64,000 nt of DNA from Vitreoscilla sp. (GCA_030150505.1 JASLFS010000001.1:1-64000); one strand, 5' to 3'. Shown: positions 52,281 to 62,603, numbered from the stretch's first letter. Made by a program: numbers and translations. Notes: generated by a model not told the origin, from the letters alone.

Positions 52281-53540
52281 TTAAATGGATTGTTTAATAA
52301 TTTGCGTTATCTTTTGGCTTGCGCCTTGATGTTGTAAAACCAATTGTTTTGCAGCATTGGCTAATTTTTGCTGAGCCGTTGCATTATCCAATAAAGCAGT
52401 TATTGTTTCTTGCCATTCTTGGGCAGTGTTAATTTGTATCGCTGCTTGTTGCTGTAAAGCTTGCTGGGTTACTTGGGCGAAATTGTAGGTTGATGGACCA
52501 AATACAGTGGGTTTTTCACAGCTCATGGGTTCGATGATATTTTGACAGCCAGTATCAACTAAGCTGCCGCCAACAAAGACAATGTCTGCCATTTCATAAT
52601 ACGCAAATAATTCGCCCATGCTGTCCCCAATCCAAACGTGGGTTGAGGCTTGAATCGGTTGATTATCGCTACGGCATTGCACTTGGTAGCCCAATTTTTC
52701 TGCTAATTCTTTGGTGCTATCAAATCGCTCTGGGTGTCTTGGCACAATCACTAATAAAGTATTTGAATCAGTGATTTTTTGCCATGCTTTTAAGAGCATT
52801 TCGGCTTCATCCACGCCTTCTTTATCCATGCGGGTGCTACCACAAACCACAATTTTTCTATTGCCAGCCAGTTGTTTAAATTTCAATCCTAACTGTAACA
52901 TTTCTTGTGGTGGTTCAATATCGTATTTGGTATTGCCAGTGATGTATTGCGGAGCTTTTGTTAGTTGAGCTAAGCGGTTTTTATCATCTTCACTTTGGGT
53001 GAAACTGGCTGATAAGCAGTTAAGAGCTGGTGTAATTAAGTTTTTTGCTTTTAAGTAACCGCGCAATGATTTTTCAGATAGGCGAGTATTGGCTAAAAAT
53101 AAAGGAACATTATTTTGCTTGGCTTGTTGATATAAGTTCGGCCAAATTTCTGTTTCCATGATAATGCCAAAAGCAGGTTGATGCTCTTGAAAAAATTGTT
53201 TCACATAACGTGGATGATCATAAGGCAGATAGCGGCATTGAGCCTTGGGATATAAGTTTTGTGCTGTTTCTCGCCCAGTTGGAGTCATTTGCGTAATGAG
53301 CAGCGGATGCTTGGGGTATTGCTTTTGTAGTGCTGCTATTAAGGGTTGTGCTGCACGGGTTTCTCCCACAGAAACAGCATGAATCCAAATGGCACCTTTA
53401 ACCGGATTCGCAATGGGTTTACCAAAGCGTTCATTCCAATGTTCTAAATACAATGGTGCTTTTTTGGCTCGTTTTTTTAAATAGTGACGAATGAGAGCAG
53501 GGGCAATTAGCCAGAGTGTGCGGTATATGATTTTGAGCAT
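52281..53540 (-). CDS. waaA: Kdo transferase
   Basis: Adds Kdo to lipid IVA at the inner membrane. The 419 residues have the N-terminal membrane anchor MLKIIYRTLWLIAPALI, then the conserved AIWIHAVSVGETRAAQPLI, PTGRETAQNLYP, METEIWPNL, and a GT-B C-terminal half with VPRHPERF and VFVGGSLVDTGCQNIIEP. It is complete. It lies after the tamB terminator on the same strand, and belongs functionally with waaC (22166-23140) and lpxC (24269-25186). Confidence 0.95.
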   Translation of the reverse strand: MLKIIYRTLWLIAPALIRHYLKKRAKKAPLYLEHWNERFGKPIANPVKGAIWIHAVSVGETRAAQPLIAALQKQYPKHPLLITQMTPTGRETAQNLYPKAQCRYLPYDHPRYVKQFFQEHQPAFGIIMETEIWPNLYQQAKQNNVPLFLANTRLSEKSLRGYLKAKNLITPALNCLSASFTQSEDDKNRLAQLTKAPQYITGNTKYDIEPPQEMLQLGLKFKQLAGNRKIVVCGSTRMDKEGVDEAEMLLKAWQKITDSNTLLVIVPRHPERFDSTKELAEKLGYQVQCRSDNQPIQASTHVWIGDSMGELFAYYEMADIVFVGGSLVDTGCQNIIEPMSCEKPTVFGPSTYNFAQVTQQALQQQAAIQINTAQEWQETITALLDNATAQQKLANAAKQLVLQHQGASQKITQIIKQSI

Positions 53541-53551
53541 GTTGATTCCAG

Positions 53552-53588
53552 AAAATTAGGCTGCCTGAAAGCTTCAGGCAGCCTAATT
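53552..53588 (-). terminator. terminator of tamB formed by an inverted DUS pair
   Basis: Exact uptake sequences AGGCTGCCTGAA (53558-53569) and its reverse complement (53573-53584) make a near-perfect stem, extended by ATTA/TAAT pairs, with a three-base gap between the arms. It lies between the tamB stop and the waaA start. Confidence 0.82.
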
Positions 53589-56500
53589 TTAATCAAAACG
53601 AATAGTATAGCGAATTTCACCATCACTTGAACGAGTACCAACTCGAGCAATTGCTTGAATGGATTTACTTAATTGGTAAATGACTTTCATGGCAGAATCA
53701 GCTGTGGTCAAGCCATATTCATAACCAATATACAGTTCATTGGTTAAATGTTTACCAACGGTAATCATTTGTTCGGCAGGATTGAGCTCGCCCGTTTGGT
53801 TATTGCGGGTTTGTCGTGAGCCAAAGCCCAAATCGTCAAATAAACCAATTTTGTCATTCAGGTCGCTTGCCAACCACGTTCCAGCTGCAGCAGCCAATGC
53901 CGAGTTATCCGACTCCCCACCGCTAGCAGCACGACCTAAAACCAACCAAGAAAGTTTGTCTTTGTCGCTCATCGGCTCATCGGCAACCAAGATGGTTTCT
54001 GGTTTATTCAAGCTTCCTCTTACTTCAACGCCAGCACCAACAGGTGAATTATTTCGCACGGCTCTAAAGTTGAGGGCAGGGTTATCCAGTGGACCTAAGA
54101 AAGAAACCACCCCTTTTTCAATAACCAAATCTTGTCCATAAGCTTTGAAATTACCTTTAACAATTTTAATTTGACCATTGGCCAATAAATCGGCATGAGG
54201 TTCTGCGGTTAACAATAGTTTACCGCCCATGAGAATATCTAAGCCTTGCCCTTTAAAGCGGAAGCGATCATTTAAATCAACAGTTAAACGCATTTTTAAT
54301 AACGTTGGTTTCGATTCTTCCTCTTCTTGAGTGCGCCCAATCACAACCACATCATCGTCTAAGCTTGGCATGGTTGATTTTGGAAAATCAAATAAACCAT
54401 CATCTACTTTTAATGCGCCATCTAAATTCAAGCTTTGTAAATTGGTATAAGTTAATTTCGTTTGACCCGATAAAATTAAACGGCGATTTGGTTGTGAAAA
54501 TAAATCAAATTGATTTAATACCAATGCTAAATCCACATCTGGCTGCGCTCGAGATAAATCTACTTCACCTTTAATCACCGCTGAACCAGCATTGCGCTTA
54601 AACATTAAGCCATCAACCACCCATTTTTGTCCCACCAAGCGAGAACGCAAAGTGCCATCTGCTAATAAAACACCTTGGGTTTGTTCTCTAAAGCGCAAAT
54701 TATCGCCATTGAGTGGACCATTTAGCTGAGGATTCGACACACTGCCGCCAATGGCAATGTTGGCATTTAATTTACCTTGTACATCCATGCCAACTGGCAT
54801 GAAATAGCGCAAGCGTTTTAAATCATCCACATTTAAAAGAATGCGTCCATTTAAAGGGGCTTTGGTAATGTCATTGCCAAAATTTTGAGCAATAGCCAGT
54901 TGAACTTGCCCAGTACCATAAGTGGTATTGAGATCCAATTGGTTATTAATACGACCATTTTGAAAGCGAGTCATTAAATCCAACTTACTCAAACCCAACT
55001 TTTGGTCACGATATGGAATCACGACATCACCGCTTTGGCGGTTAACATGTAAATGTCCTGACATGGTATTGCCATAAGACAAATCCCAATTGGCAGCGAG
55101 TACCAGATTTTGCTCAATGGGAATTTCAACCAAACTATTTAACTGTTCAACAGCCAAGCCAGAAGCATTGCCTTTGGTTTTAATACCATCTTTCGCTGAC
55201 CATAAGAACGATTGCAAGCTTAATTGACCGCCCATTAACCCCCAATTTGCTTGGCTCATGCTGACTTTTTCTGCACCCGCTTCTAAGCGCATGGTATTGC
55301 GTAATTTGATATTAAAAGCACCCGCAACATCCAACGTGCTAACAGAGCCTTTCCATTGGTTCTTATCATCCAAACCGCCTTGTGCAGCTAGGTTTAAGCG
55401 GTAAGGTTTATTATCCAAACTCATGTTTGCTTGCGATGCTAATCTATGATTCGCACCAGAGCCTTTGGCTGTTAAGGCGATATTGTCAATAATGGTATTG
55501 CCATCGTCACTCAAAATAGCCAAGTTATTGCCTTTAATATCAATATTTAACGGCGCTTTTAAGTCAGGTGATGCCAATAAATTAAAGTTTAATTGATTCA
55601 AGCGCAGTAATTTTTGGAACTGCAAACTATTGGCATTGCCTTGCAAATCAATTTTTAATTTTTCAGGTTGTCCTGCTAAAAAGCCTTTTGCTTTTAAAGC
55701 ACCGCTTAAGCCAAAACCAAAATAATTAAGCTGAGGTGCATTGATATCAATGTTTAAACGGTCTTTTGCTAAGCCAAAACTGCCTTGCGTATTGAATTTA
55801 TTCGGACCTAATAATAAATTTAAATCGGCTTTTTCCAAATGCTGATCATCAATAATCAGCTGCCCTTTACCTTGCAAATTAACACCTGATAAACGGCTGC
55901 TTGGAATGTTTAATAAAGCATTTATTTTGAAGTTTTCAGCCAGTTGTCCATTAACATTAATATCGCCATTGATATTACCCACTGGAAAATCAGAGCCAAT
56001 GTTGTTGGGATTAATGTTTTTACTATTAAGCTTAAAATCGAAACTTTGTTCTTTGAATAAATTTAAAAAACCACTTAGTTCAATTCGCCCATCTTTGCCA
56101 GTGCCAATGTGCGTTTCAGTAATATTCAGAACTTGCTGACCATTTTCTTTATCGGTATCAATACTGAGTTTGCCTTCAGTACTTAAAGGATTGGCATCTA
56201 AGCGCCAATTAACTAATGGGGAGCTAATTTCACCTGCCAAATGAATGTTGCCAGACAGTTTGTTTTTAATGGAATTATTAATAAAATCAGCTAATGTTAA
56301 TTGGTTTAAATTAACATCAATATCCAATGTGTTTTGATTCGAATCAATTTGTCCTTTGGCATCAATTAACCCATCTTGTAAGGTGGTGATGTTTAAATCG
56401 GAAATGCTTAAGATACCTTTTTCATTGACCGATAAATCACCAAAAACCGTTTTAATGGGGATCGCATCTTCATCAACAAATCCTGGCAAAATATTGGCAA

Positions 56501-57464
56501 CAGTGATAATGCCATTTAGCTGGTCAGTGCCTTCAACTGGTTGAAGCAATAATGCTAAAGACATTTCAGCATGCGGCGCATGAGGAGTGAAGGCTTGGGG
56601 ATTAATGTGACTACCAGTTAAACGTAGCGCAATAATTTTTTCATTCAACAATGTTTCAAATGGTGCAATGGCTGCATTGGCTTCTAGTGCAATGTTTTCG
56701 CCATCAATATGGGCATCTAATACTGGTTTTTCTAAATTGCCAGATAGATTGACGGTGCTGGTAATTGGTGTGCCTTCTACAACGCCATTACCTTGCAGTT
56801 GGCCAGATAATGCAAATGGCGTTTCATTGGCTAAGCCAATATCACCAGAAAGCTGGCTCCATCCAGTATCCAAAGAAACAAGTTGTAATTGGTGTTTGTC
56901 GTCAGCATATTGGTAGCGAATAGAAGTGCCTAATAAAACGGGCTCGGTATCTTCTTCTAAGTACAATTTACCAAGATACAAGTCATCAATAGCGACTTGT
57001 AGTGGTAGGCCAACGCTATCTGGTAAGGTCGCAGGCGGGCTTTCTGGCTTGGGCGCAGTAGGGGATGTTTTGATGTGGGTTGAGCCAACAGCCAGTTCTT
57101 TAATATGTAATTTTCTTTGTAGCAATTCTTTTGATTGCCAATCAAAATTGAGGCTTTCACTGCGAATATCCAGCCCTTCCATTTTGACATTCAGCTGTTT
57201 GGCATTGAAGCCTTGGAGAACAGTTCCTTCAAGTTTATCTGCTGAAATATGCACGCCAAACCATGTTGGGATGCGGAAAGCGGCAAAATGAAGACCCGAT
57301 TGTGTGCTGAGTAGCCATGTTAATGCGCCAATTAAAATCATCATCAGCAGCAGGGTAATTAGCAATATTCGCTTTAACCAAGATTTTTTTTGTTTGGGCT
57401 TGGGTTGTGGTTGCTCAGGTGTGTTATGTTGTTCTACAGGAGCAGTAATTGTATTGTCGACCAT
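53589..57464 (-). CDS. tamB: translocation and assembly module protein TamB
   Basis: A large AsmA-like, DUF490-ending protein of 1291 residues that spans the periplasm and works with TamA in outer-membrane protein assembly and lipid transport. A charged N-terminus (KPKQKKSWLKR) precedes one membrane helix at about residues 31-50. A long beta-rich repeat body follows, with a C-terminal DUF490 part including NPALNFRAVRNNSPVGAGVEV and GLTTADSAMKVIYQLSKS. Its ATG directly follows the tamA stop (TAAATG), so translation is coupled. Confidence 0.93.
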   Translation of the reverse strand: MVDNTITAPVEQHNTPEQPQPKPKQKKSWLKRILLITLLLMMILIGALTWLLSTQSGLHFAAFRIPTWFGVHISADKLEGTVLQGFNAKQLNVKMEGLDIRSESLNFDWQSKELLQRKLHIKELAVGSTHIKTSPTAPKPESPPATLPDSVGLPLQVAIDDLYLGKLYLEEDTEPVLLGTSIRYQYADDKHQLQLVSLDTGWSQLSGDIGLANETPFALSGQLQGNGVVEGTPITSTVNLSGNLEKPVLDAHIDGENIALEANAAIAPFETLLNEKIIALRLTGSHINPQAFTPHAPHAEMSLALLLQPVEGTDQLNGIITVANILPGFVDEDAIPIKTVFGDLSVNEKGILSISDLNITTLQDGLIDAKGQIDSNQNTLDIDVNLNQLTLADFINNSIKNKLSGNIHLAGEISSPLVNWRLDANPLSTEGKLSIDTDKENGQQVLNITETHIGTGKDGRIELSGFLNLFKEQSFDFKLNSKNINPNNIGSDFPVGNINGDINVNGQLAENFKINALLNIPSSRLSGVNLQGKGQLIIDDQHLEKADLNLLLGPNKFNTQGSFGLAKDRLNIDINAPQLNYFGFGLSGALKAKGFLAGQPEKLKIDLQGNANSLQFQKLLRLNQLNFNLLASPDLKAPLNIDIKGNNLAILSDDGNTIIDNIALTAKGSGANHRLASQANMSLDNKPYRLNLAAQGGLDDKNQWKGSVSTLDVAGAFNIKLRNTMRLEAGAEKVSMSQANWGLMGGQLSLQSFLWSAKDGIKTKGNASGLAVEQLNSLVEIPIEQNLVLAANWDLSYGNTMSGHLHVNRQSGDVVIPYRDQKLGLSKLDLMTRFQNGRINNQLDLNTTYGTGQVQLAIAQNFGNDITKAPLNGRILLNVDDLKRLRYFMPVGMDVQGKLNANIAIGGSVSNPQLNGPLNGDNLRFREQTQGVLLADGTLRSRLVGQKWVVDGLMFKRNAGSAVIKGEVDLSRAQPDVDLALVLNQFDLFSQPNRRLILSGQTKLTYTNLQSLNLDGALKVDDGLFDFPKSTMPSLDDDVVVIGRTQEEEESKPTLLKMRLTVDLNDRFRFKGQGLDILMGGKLLLTAEPHADLLANGQIKIVKGNFKAYGQDLVIEKGVVSFLGPLDNPALNFRAVRNNSPVGAGVEVRGSLNKPETILVADEPMSDKDKLSWLVLGRAASGGESDNSALAAAAGTWLASDLNDKIGLFDDLGFGSRQTRNNQTGELNPAEQMITVGKHLTNELYIGYEYGLTTADSAMKVIYQLSKSIQAIARVGTRSSDGEIRYTIRFD

Positions 57465-59252
57465 TTAGAAACGTGTCCCTAAGTTAATTTGCCAACCATA
57501 TTTTTTGGTTTCATGTGCATAAGACATATCAAATGCAATGGGTGCAAACGGACTAAACCAGCGAAAGCCAATACCCGTACTACTTTGCCAATTGAAGTCT
57601 TTGTATTTGTTGGCAACGCTACCTCTATCATGGAATACAGCCCAAGCATAATCTTGTTTGAATGGAATTTGATATTCAGCACTCATAACAGCCATGGATT
57701 TACCACCTAAGATTGAGCCATTTTCCCCGTCAATACCAATCGCGTTATAGTCATAACCACGAACAGTATTACCGCCACCTGTCCTAAATAGCAAATTGGT
57801 GGGGGCATCTAAATCATCAGAAACCCGAACATAACCTAAATCACCACGCAAGATAAGCGTGCCGTATTTTTTAATTTCAGGAGTGAAATAGTACGACGCA
57901 CTACCACGGATGCGTTGCATAGATGCGGTGGATAATAAGCTGCCAACGGTTGTGCCAATTTTAGCTTCTAAGAAATAGCCATTTTCGGGGCGAAGTTGTG
58001 TTTCAATATTATTGCGGCGCCATGATGCTGTCAGCATGAGGGCTTTGGAGCGACCTAAGTCTGCACCATCTTCAATTTTGCTAGATTCGGTAATGTATTC
58101 CACGCCAAGTCGAGATTCAATGCCATCTCTGTCACGCACATACCACATGCCAGAATTAATGGCCGTGGTTTTTAGTTTTTGATAAGTTGACTCATCAAAA
58201 CCCACGCTACCAGTTAAGAAATGGCCGTGTCTATTGCGTGGTTGGCTTAAGCCAACGGTGACATTTTTTTGGTATTTATTGTAGTCAATAATGGTTGAGC
58301 CAATAACGCCACGGTTAAATAGGTTGTAGTAATCATAACCAAAGTGAACACCTGGGCCATCTTCTGAATCATAGCGCAAACCAATATCAAGTTTTTGTTT
58401 AGGAACTTCAGTAACTGAAACTTTAATGGGCACTTGATCATCTTGAATGCTATTGAAATCTGCTTGCACCATTGCACCAGAATAATGGCTATCTTGTTCC
58501 AGTGCTTGTTGGTAGCTAACCAGTTTATCCAAATCATAAACATCGCCACGCTGGAAGTCTGCTAAGCCGCGTACAATGCGATTTTTATAACGCTGCGTGC
58601 CTTCTACTGAAATGGAGCCAAAATAAATGGGTTTTGCGCTTTCCATATTGATGGTCACGGTAGCAGTATTGTTTTCTGGATTAATTAGTGCTTCACTTTT
58701 GGCAATTTTTGCCAATGGGTATTTTTTGCGTTTTAAACCATTAATGGCAGCTGCTTTACTGTATGACCATTTGTCTTGAGTAAATGGCTCTGCAACAGTT
58801 AAATTCCAACTTGCCATGGTGCTACGATAATAATCTGGTAAACCTTCATCTTCGATAATAGGGCCATTAATCAGTACGCTAACGTCTTCAACTTGCGTTA
58901 GGGGACCTAAATTGACTTTCACCAGATAGCCATTGTCAATTTTAGACACATTTGTTTTGCTGTTGAAGTAACCCAATGTTTCAACAATGGTTTGTACTTC
59001 ATTTGGCGTATCATTAATGAGGAATTTAATTTGCTCTTCATCCAAATCACTTAAAAAACGTTGAGTGATAAGGGAAATGTGCTCTTGAATGAGCTCTGTG
59101 GCTTCGCTGTTATCCGTTTCAACACTGACTTGATAAGCGGCCTTTGGAGCAGCTTGAATGACATCAGTATCATCTAGCTTGGTGCTACTACAGCCAAAAA
59201 GGGCTAGCGAGCATGAGCTAATAAGTATTAAAAGCAATTTTTTTTTGATCAT
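57465..59252 (-). CDS. tamA: Omp85-family protein TamA, possibly lipidated
   Basis: Outer-membrane Omp85 barrel with N-terminal POTRA domains, partner of TamB. The 595 residues are close to E. coli TamA (577). The C-terminal barrel contains GSTIIDYNKYQKN and WQSSTGIGFRWFSPFAPI (the Omp85 motif region), and ends in aromatic LGTRF with C-terminal Phe. Its signal region ends LALFGCSSTK: L-F-G-C with Cys21 and Ser at +2 looks like a lipobox, although Phe at -2 is not typical. It is the first gene of the tamA-tamB pair. Confidence 0.93.
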   Translation of the reverse strand: MIKKKLLLILISSCSLALFGCSSTKLDDTDVIQAAPKAAYQVSVETDNSEATELIQEHISLITQRFLSDLDEEQIKFLINDTPNEVQTIVETLGYFNSKTNVSKIDNGYLVKVNLGPLTQVEDVSVLINGPIIEDEGLPDYYRSTMASWNLTVAEPFTQDKWSYSKAAAINGLKRKKYPLAKIAKSEALINPENNTATVTINMESAKPIYFGSISVEGTQRYKNRIVRGLADFQRGDVYDLDKLVSYQQALEQDSHYSGAMVQADFNSIQDDQVPIKVSVTEVPKQKLDIGLRYDSEDGPGVHFGYDYYNLFNRGVIGSTIIDYNKYQKNVTVGLSQPRNRHGHFLTGSVGFDESTYQKLKTTAINSGMWYVRDRDGIESRLGVEYITESSKIEDGADLGRSKALMLTASWRRNNIETQLRPENGYFLEAKIGTTVGSLLSTASMQRIRGSASYYFTPEIKKYGTLILRGDLGYVRVSDDLDAPTNLLFRTGGGNTVRGYDYNAIGIDGENGSILGGKSMAVMSAEYQIPFKQDYAWAVFHDRGSVANKYKDFNWQSSTGIGFRWFSPFAPIAFDMSYAHETKKYGWQINLGTRF

Positions 59253-59784
59253 AGCCTACTATGGTAAAAGGTTCTTTTCAGTTGATATTTTATCCAACAA
59301 CAAGCTTATTGTTTTTATGTTCATGCTGGTGCTGTTGTGATCGGAATTGTTTTGCCATTCTATCATTGTTGTTAAAAGCAAAGGGCTTTATTGTCAATAG
59401 ATTGGTTATTTATTATAAGCAGTCAAATATAAGAAAACCAGTTTAAATAATCCATTATATTTTATGCTATTTAGTTAATAATACCAGTTTTTTCACGTTA
59501 CTTTTCATTGTGTTGGCCAACAATGATTTTTTAACTAGATGAATATCAATTTGAAACCGAAATGTTATCAGTGCAACCAGCGCATGAATGTTGTGATTTG
59601 CACTATTTTTTGGAATGATTGGTGCAGTGCTTTTCCTTTTACAGCATCGTACTTGGTGCTGGGAACATATATAATATGGCGCTAGTTGTGAATGAGCATT
59701 AGAATGATGAATTCTTACTGATAAAGTATTTGGAATATTAATATAAAATACAATTGGTTAAAAAAATCTAACATACATAAATAG
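59253..59784. other. intergenic region between tamA and sstT
   Basis: 532 bases between divergent genes without a gene I can support. It contains a perfect 12-base palindrome TGTTGGCCAACA at 59511-59522. The tamA promoter and, near 59740, an AT-rich possible sstT promoter should lie here. No riboswitch or terminator is evident. Confidence 0.5.
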
Positions 59785-61008
59785 ATGGATAATACAATGC
59801 AAAAATTGATGAAGTATTTGAATCAAGTGAGCTTGGTTAAACAAATCATAGTTGGCTTGGTTTTGGGGGTAATATTAGGGTTTAGTTGGCCACAAGGTGC
59901 GCTAGCCGTTTCTGTGCTAGGTAGCTTGTTTGTTGGTTTGCTAAAAGGCATTGCGCCAATATTGGTTTTTTTCCTAGTGGTCGCTGCGATTGCTGGGCAT
60001 AAAAATGATTCTGGTGAAAAAACAGCAATGAAGCCCATTATTGTGTTGTATATCTTAGGAACTTTCTTGGCAGCATTGGTCGCTGTTGTTGCTAGTTTTC
60101 TGTTACCAACAACCGTTCCTTTGCAGTCAGCGGCGGCTGATATTGTGCCGCCAAAAGATGTGGTGCAAGTATTGCTTACTGTTGTGATGAATATGGTTGA
60201 TAACCCGATTCATGCCTTTACTACGGGGAATTATATTGGCATTTTGACTTGGGCATTGTTGTTTGGTTTTGCTTTGCGTCAAGCCAATAGCATGACTAAA
60301 ACCGTTGTTGCTGATTTGGCTGATTCTGCATCGAATGTTGTGCGTTGGATTATTCGTTTAGCACCTTTAGGTGTGTTGGGTTTGATTGCGGCTACGATAG
60401 CTGAAACAGGTTTTGATGCACTTAAACAATTTACTCAGCTTTTGGTAGTATTGATTGGCTGTATGTTGTTGGTTGCATTGGTGATTAATCCAATTTTGGT
60501 GTTTTGGCAAACTAAGCAAAATCCCTATCCTTTGGTATTTACGTGCTTAAAAGAAAGTGGATTGACGGCATTTTTCACTCGCTCTTCAGCAGCGAATATT
60601 CCTGTGAATATTGCATTGTGCAAAAAATTAGGCGTTCGTGAGGAAACATATTCGGTATCGATTCCATTGGGCGCAACCATCAATATGGCTGGTGCGGCGA
60701 TTACCATTACAGTTTTAACGCTAGCTGCTGTTCATACATTAGGCATTGAAGTTGACTTTTTAACTGCAATTTTATTAAGTGTTTTGGCAACTGTGAGTGC
60801 ATGTGGTGCTTCAGGAGTTGCTGGTGGTTCATTATTGCTAATTCCTTTGGCATGTAGTTTGTTTGGGATTAGTGATGATGTTGCGATGCAAGTGGTGGGT
60901 GTTGGCTTTATTATTGGTGTTTTACAAGACTCAACAGAAACCGCTTTGAATTCATCAACTGATGTATTGTTTACAGCTGCGGCTGATCAAGCGATGCAAA
61001 ATAAGTGA
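59785..61008 (+). CDS. sstT: serine/threonine:Na+ symporter SstT
   Basis: Dicarboxylate/amino acid:cation symporter family member (DAACS), importing serine and threonine with sodium. The 407 residues start near MQKLMKYLNQVSLVKQI, match E. coli SstT (414) and contain LGVILGFSWP, FFTRSSAANIPVN, the GATINMAGAAITIT motif and DSTETALNSSTDVLFTAA. The start could be 59785 or the ATG at 59797; no good ribosome site decides. Confidence 0.94.
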   Translation: MDNTMQKLMKYLNQVSLVKQIIVGLVLGVILGFSWPQGALAVSVLGSLFVGLLKGIAPILVFFLVVAAIAGHKNDSGEKTAMKPIIVLYILGTFLAALVAVVASFLLPTTVPLQSAAADIVPPKDVVQVLLTVVMNMVDNPIHAFTTGNYIGILTWALLFGFALRQANSMTKTVVADLADSASNVVRWIIRLAPLGVLGLIAATIAETGFDALKQFTQLLVVLIGCMLLVALVINPILVFWQTKQNPYPLVFTCLKESGLTAFFTRSSAANIPVNIALCKKLGVREETYSVSIPLGATINMAGAAITITVLTLAAVHTLGIEVDFLTAILLSVLATVSACGASGVAGGSLLLIPLACSLFGISDDVAMQVVGVGFIIGVLQDSTETALNSSTDVLFTAAADQAMQNK

Positions 61009-61014
61009 TTTAGT

Positions 61015-61548
61015 ATGCAAAATAAATGTTGGTTAGGTGCATTGTTAAGTGTGGTTAGTTTGACAACTTTCGCACAAACATATCAATGTGAAGTTCTGGA
61101 TGGCGATGTGTTTTTTACCAGTCGCCCTTTGGATGGCTGTCAGAAAATCAGGGTTGGGGCTGCGAATACTTTGCATCCTAATGACCATGTGGGTGCTATT
61201 TGGCATGTGCCAACACAGAAAATTGATGATGATGTTGTGATTCGTCGTCCTGCTCCAAAAGTGGTGCCTTTAAAAATTACGCTGAGAAATCAGCCTAAAG
61301 TACAGCCACCTGTGGCCGTGCCAAAATATCAAGCTCCGCCACCGCCCATCAGCGCTGAGGCTAGACAAAAACAGGTTTTACAGAAGGAAATTAGTCAAGA
61401 AAAAGCATCTTTGTCAAAAGATGAGGCTGCCTTAAAATCAGCTAAATTGACGAAAAAAACCACTGTTATTCCTCGTTTAGAGCGAAATATTGCGGAACGA
61501 AGGGCAAACTTACAGGCTTTGCAAGCTGAATATCAACGTTTGAAATAA
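61015..61548 (+). CDS. periplasmic protein with N-terminal DUF4124-like motif and coiled coil
   Basis: A 177-residue exported protein. The signal peptide ends near TTFA-QT. The mature start YQCEVLDGDVFFTSRPLDGCQ resembles DUF4124-type proteins, with a Cys pair. A Pro-rich linker with PPVAVP and APPPPIS follows, then a C-terminal charged helix (about residues 115-175) rich in Glu, Lys, Ala and Leu, likely a coiled coil. Function is unknown. It starts only six bases after the sstT stop and probably shares its transcript. Confidence 0.72.
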   Translation: MQNKCWLGALLSVVSLTTFAQTYQCEVLDGDVFFTSRPLDGCQKIRVGAANTLHPNDHVGAIWHVPTQKIDDDVVIRRPAPKVVPLKITLRNQPKVQPPVAVPKYQAPPPPISAEARQKQVLQKEISQEKASLSKDEAALKSAKLTKKTTVIPRLERNIAERRANLQALQAEYQRLK

Positions 61549-61549
61549 T

Positions 61550-61579
61550 AAAAAAACCTGCCTATATGGCAGGTTTTTT
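61550..61579. terminator. convergent terminator after 61015 gene and amgK
   Basis: AAAAAACCTGCC pairs with GGCAGGTTTTTT around TATAT, with T runs on both strands. Confidence 0.92.
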
Positions 61580-61598
61580 AGTAAATTGCTTTTTTTAA

Positions 61599-62603
61599 TT
61601 AGAATGTATAGCCTGTTTCTAATTCTTCATCGCCAACTAAATCAACGAGTAAGGCATAAAGAGGCGCTAGTTCAATGTAGCGACGAGAAACTTTGCGCAA
61701 GTAATTTAAGAAACGAGGAATTTCTGGGCGGTATTTGTCTTTGCCATCTCTGTGGTACAAGCGAGCAAAAATACCAGCTACTTTTAAGTGGCGTTGAACG
61801 CCCATCCATTCAAAATCACGATAGAATTCATCGAATTGGTCAGGAACAGGTAAGCCGGCTGCTTTTGCTTTTTCCCAGTAACGGATAACCAAATCAAGAA
61901 CAAACTCTTCATCCCATTCAATAAAAGCATCTCGTAGCAATGAAACCAAATCATAGCTAATTGGACCAGATAGTGCATCTTGAAAATCCAAAACGCCAGG
62001 TGCTTCCTTGGTTAGCATGAGATTACGGACAATATAGTCCCTGTGCACAAATACTTTGGATTGTTTGGTTAATCTAGGTAATAGGGCTTCAATGGTTGCT
62101 TTCCAGTATTTCTTTTGCTGATAGCTAAGTGGCTTACCAAGTTCTTTTTCAACAAACCAATCAGGAAATAGCTGTAGTTCTCTTAGCAAAACTTCTTCAT
62201 TGTATTCAGGTAACACATCTGGCTGACTGGCTTTTTGTAAGTCAATTAGCGTGTCAATCGCCTCAAGCAGTAGTATTTTATGTACTTCTAGACGGCTATC
62301 GTGTTGTAAAGCTGCCAAGTATGGTGTTTTGCCCAAATCTTCTAATGCCATAAATCCATTTTTAACATCATAGGCATAAATTTGTGGTACTTTAACAGCT
62401 TGAAAAATCTTTTGAACTTTGAGATAAGGTTCGATTGACATACATTCAGGTGGTGCGTCCATGGCTATAACAGTTTTGCCATCATCAAATACCGCACGAA
62501 AGTAGCGTCGAAAGTCTGCATCAGCGGCAGCAAATTCTAATTCAAAAGGTTGATTAGGGTATTGGTCTTTTAACCAATTATTTAATTCATTTTGTCGTTG
62601 CAT
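61599..62603 (-). CDS. amgK: N-acetylmuramate/N-acetylglucosamine kinase
   Basis: Aminoglycoside-phosphotransferase-fold sugar kinase that phosphorylates MurNAc/GlcNAc at the anomeric carbon in cell-wall recycling. The 334 residues have the catalytic loop HRDYIVRNLML and the DFQD motif (VLDFQDALSGPISYDL), with the AmgK-type C-terminus IELAPLYALL. It is divergent from lptD, a neighbourhood it also has in Pseudomonas. murU, its usual partner there, is not between the two genes here. Control is not visible. Confidence 0.9.
   Translation of the reverse strand: MQRQNELNNWLKDQYPNQPFELEFAAADADFRRYFRAVFDDGKTVIAMDAPPECMSIEPYLKVQKIFQAVKVPQIYAYDVKNGFMALEDLGKTPYLAALQHDSRLEVHKILLLEAIDTLIDLQKASQPDVLPEYNEEVLLRELQLFPDWFVEKELGKPLSYQQKKYWKATIEALLPRLTKQSKVFVHRDYIVRNLMLTKEAPGVLDFQDALSGPISYDLVSLLRDAFIEWDEEFVLDLVIRYWEKAKAAGLPVPDQFDEFYRDFEWMGVQRHLKVAGIFARLYHRDGKDKYRPEIPRFLNYLRKVSRRYIELAPLYALLVDLVGDEELETGYTF

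Noticed and set aside
59511..59522. Palindrome TGTTGGCCAACA as an operator or attachment site
   Set aside because: A single short palindrome with no second copy or positional support; kept only as a note in the gap entry.
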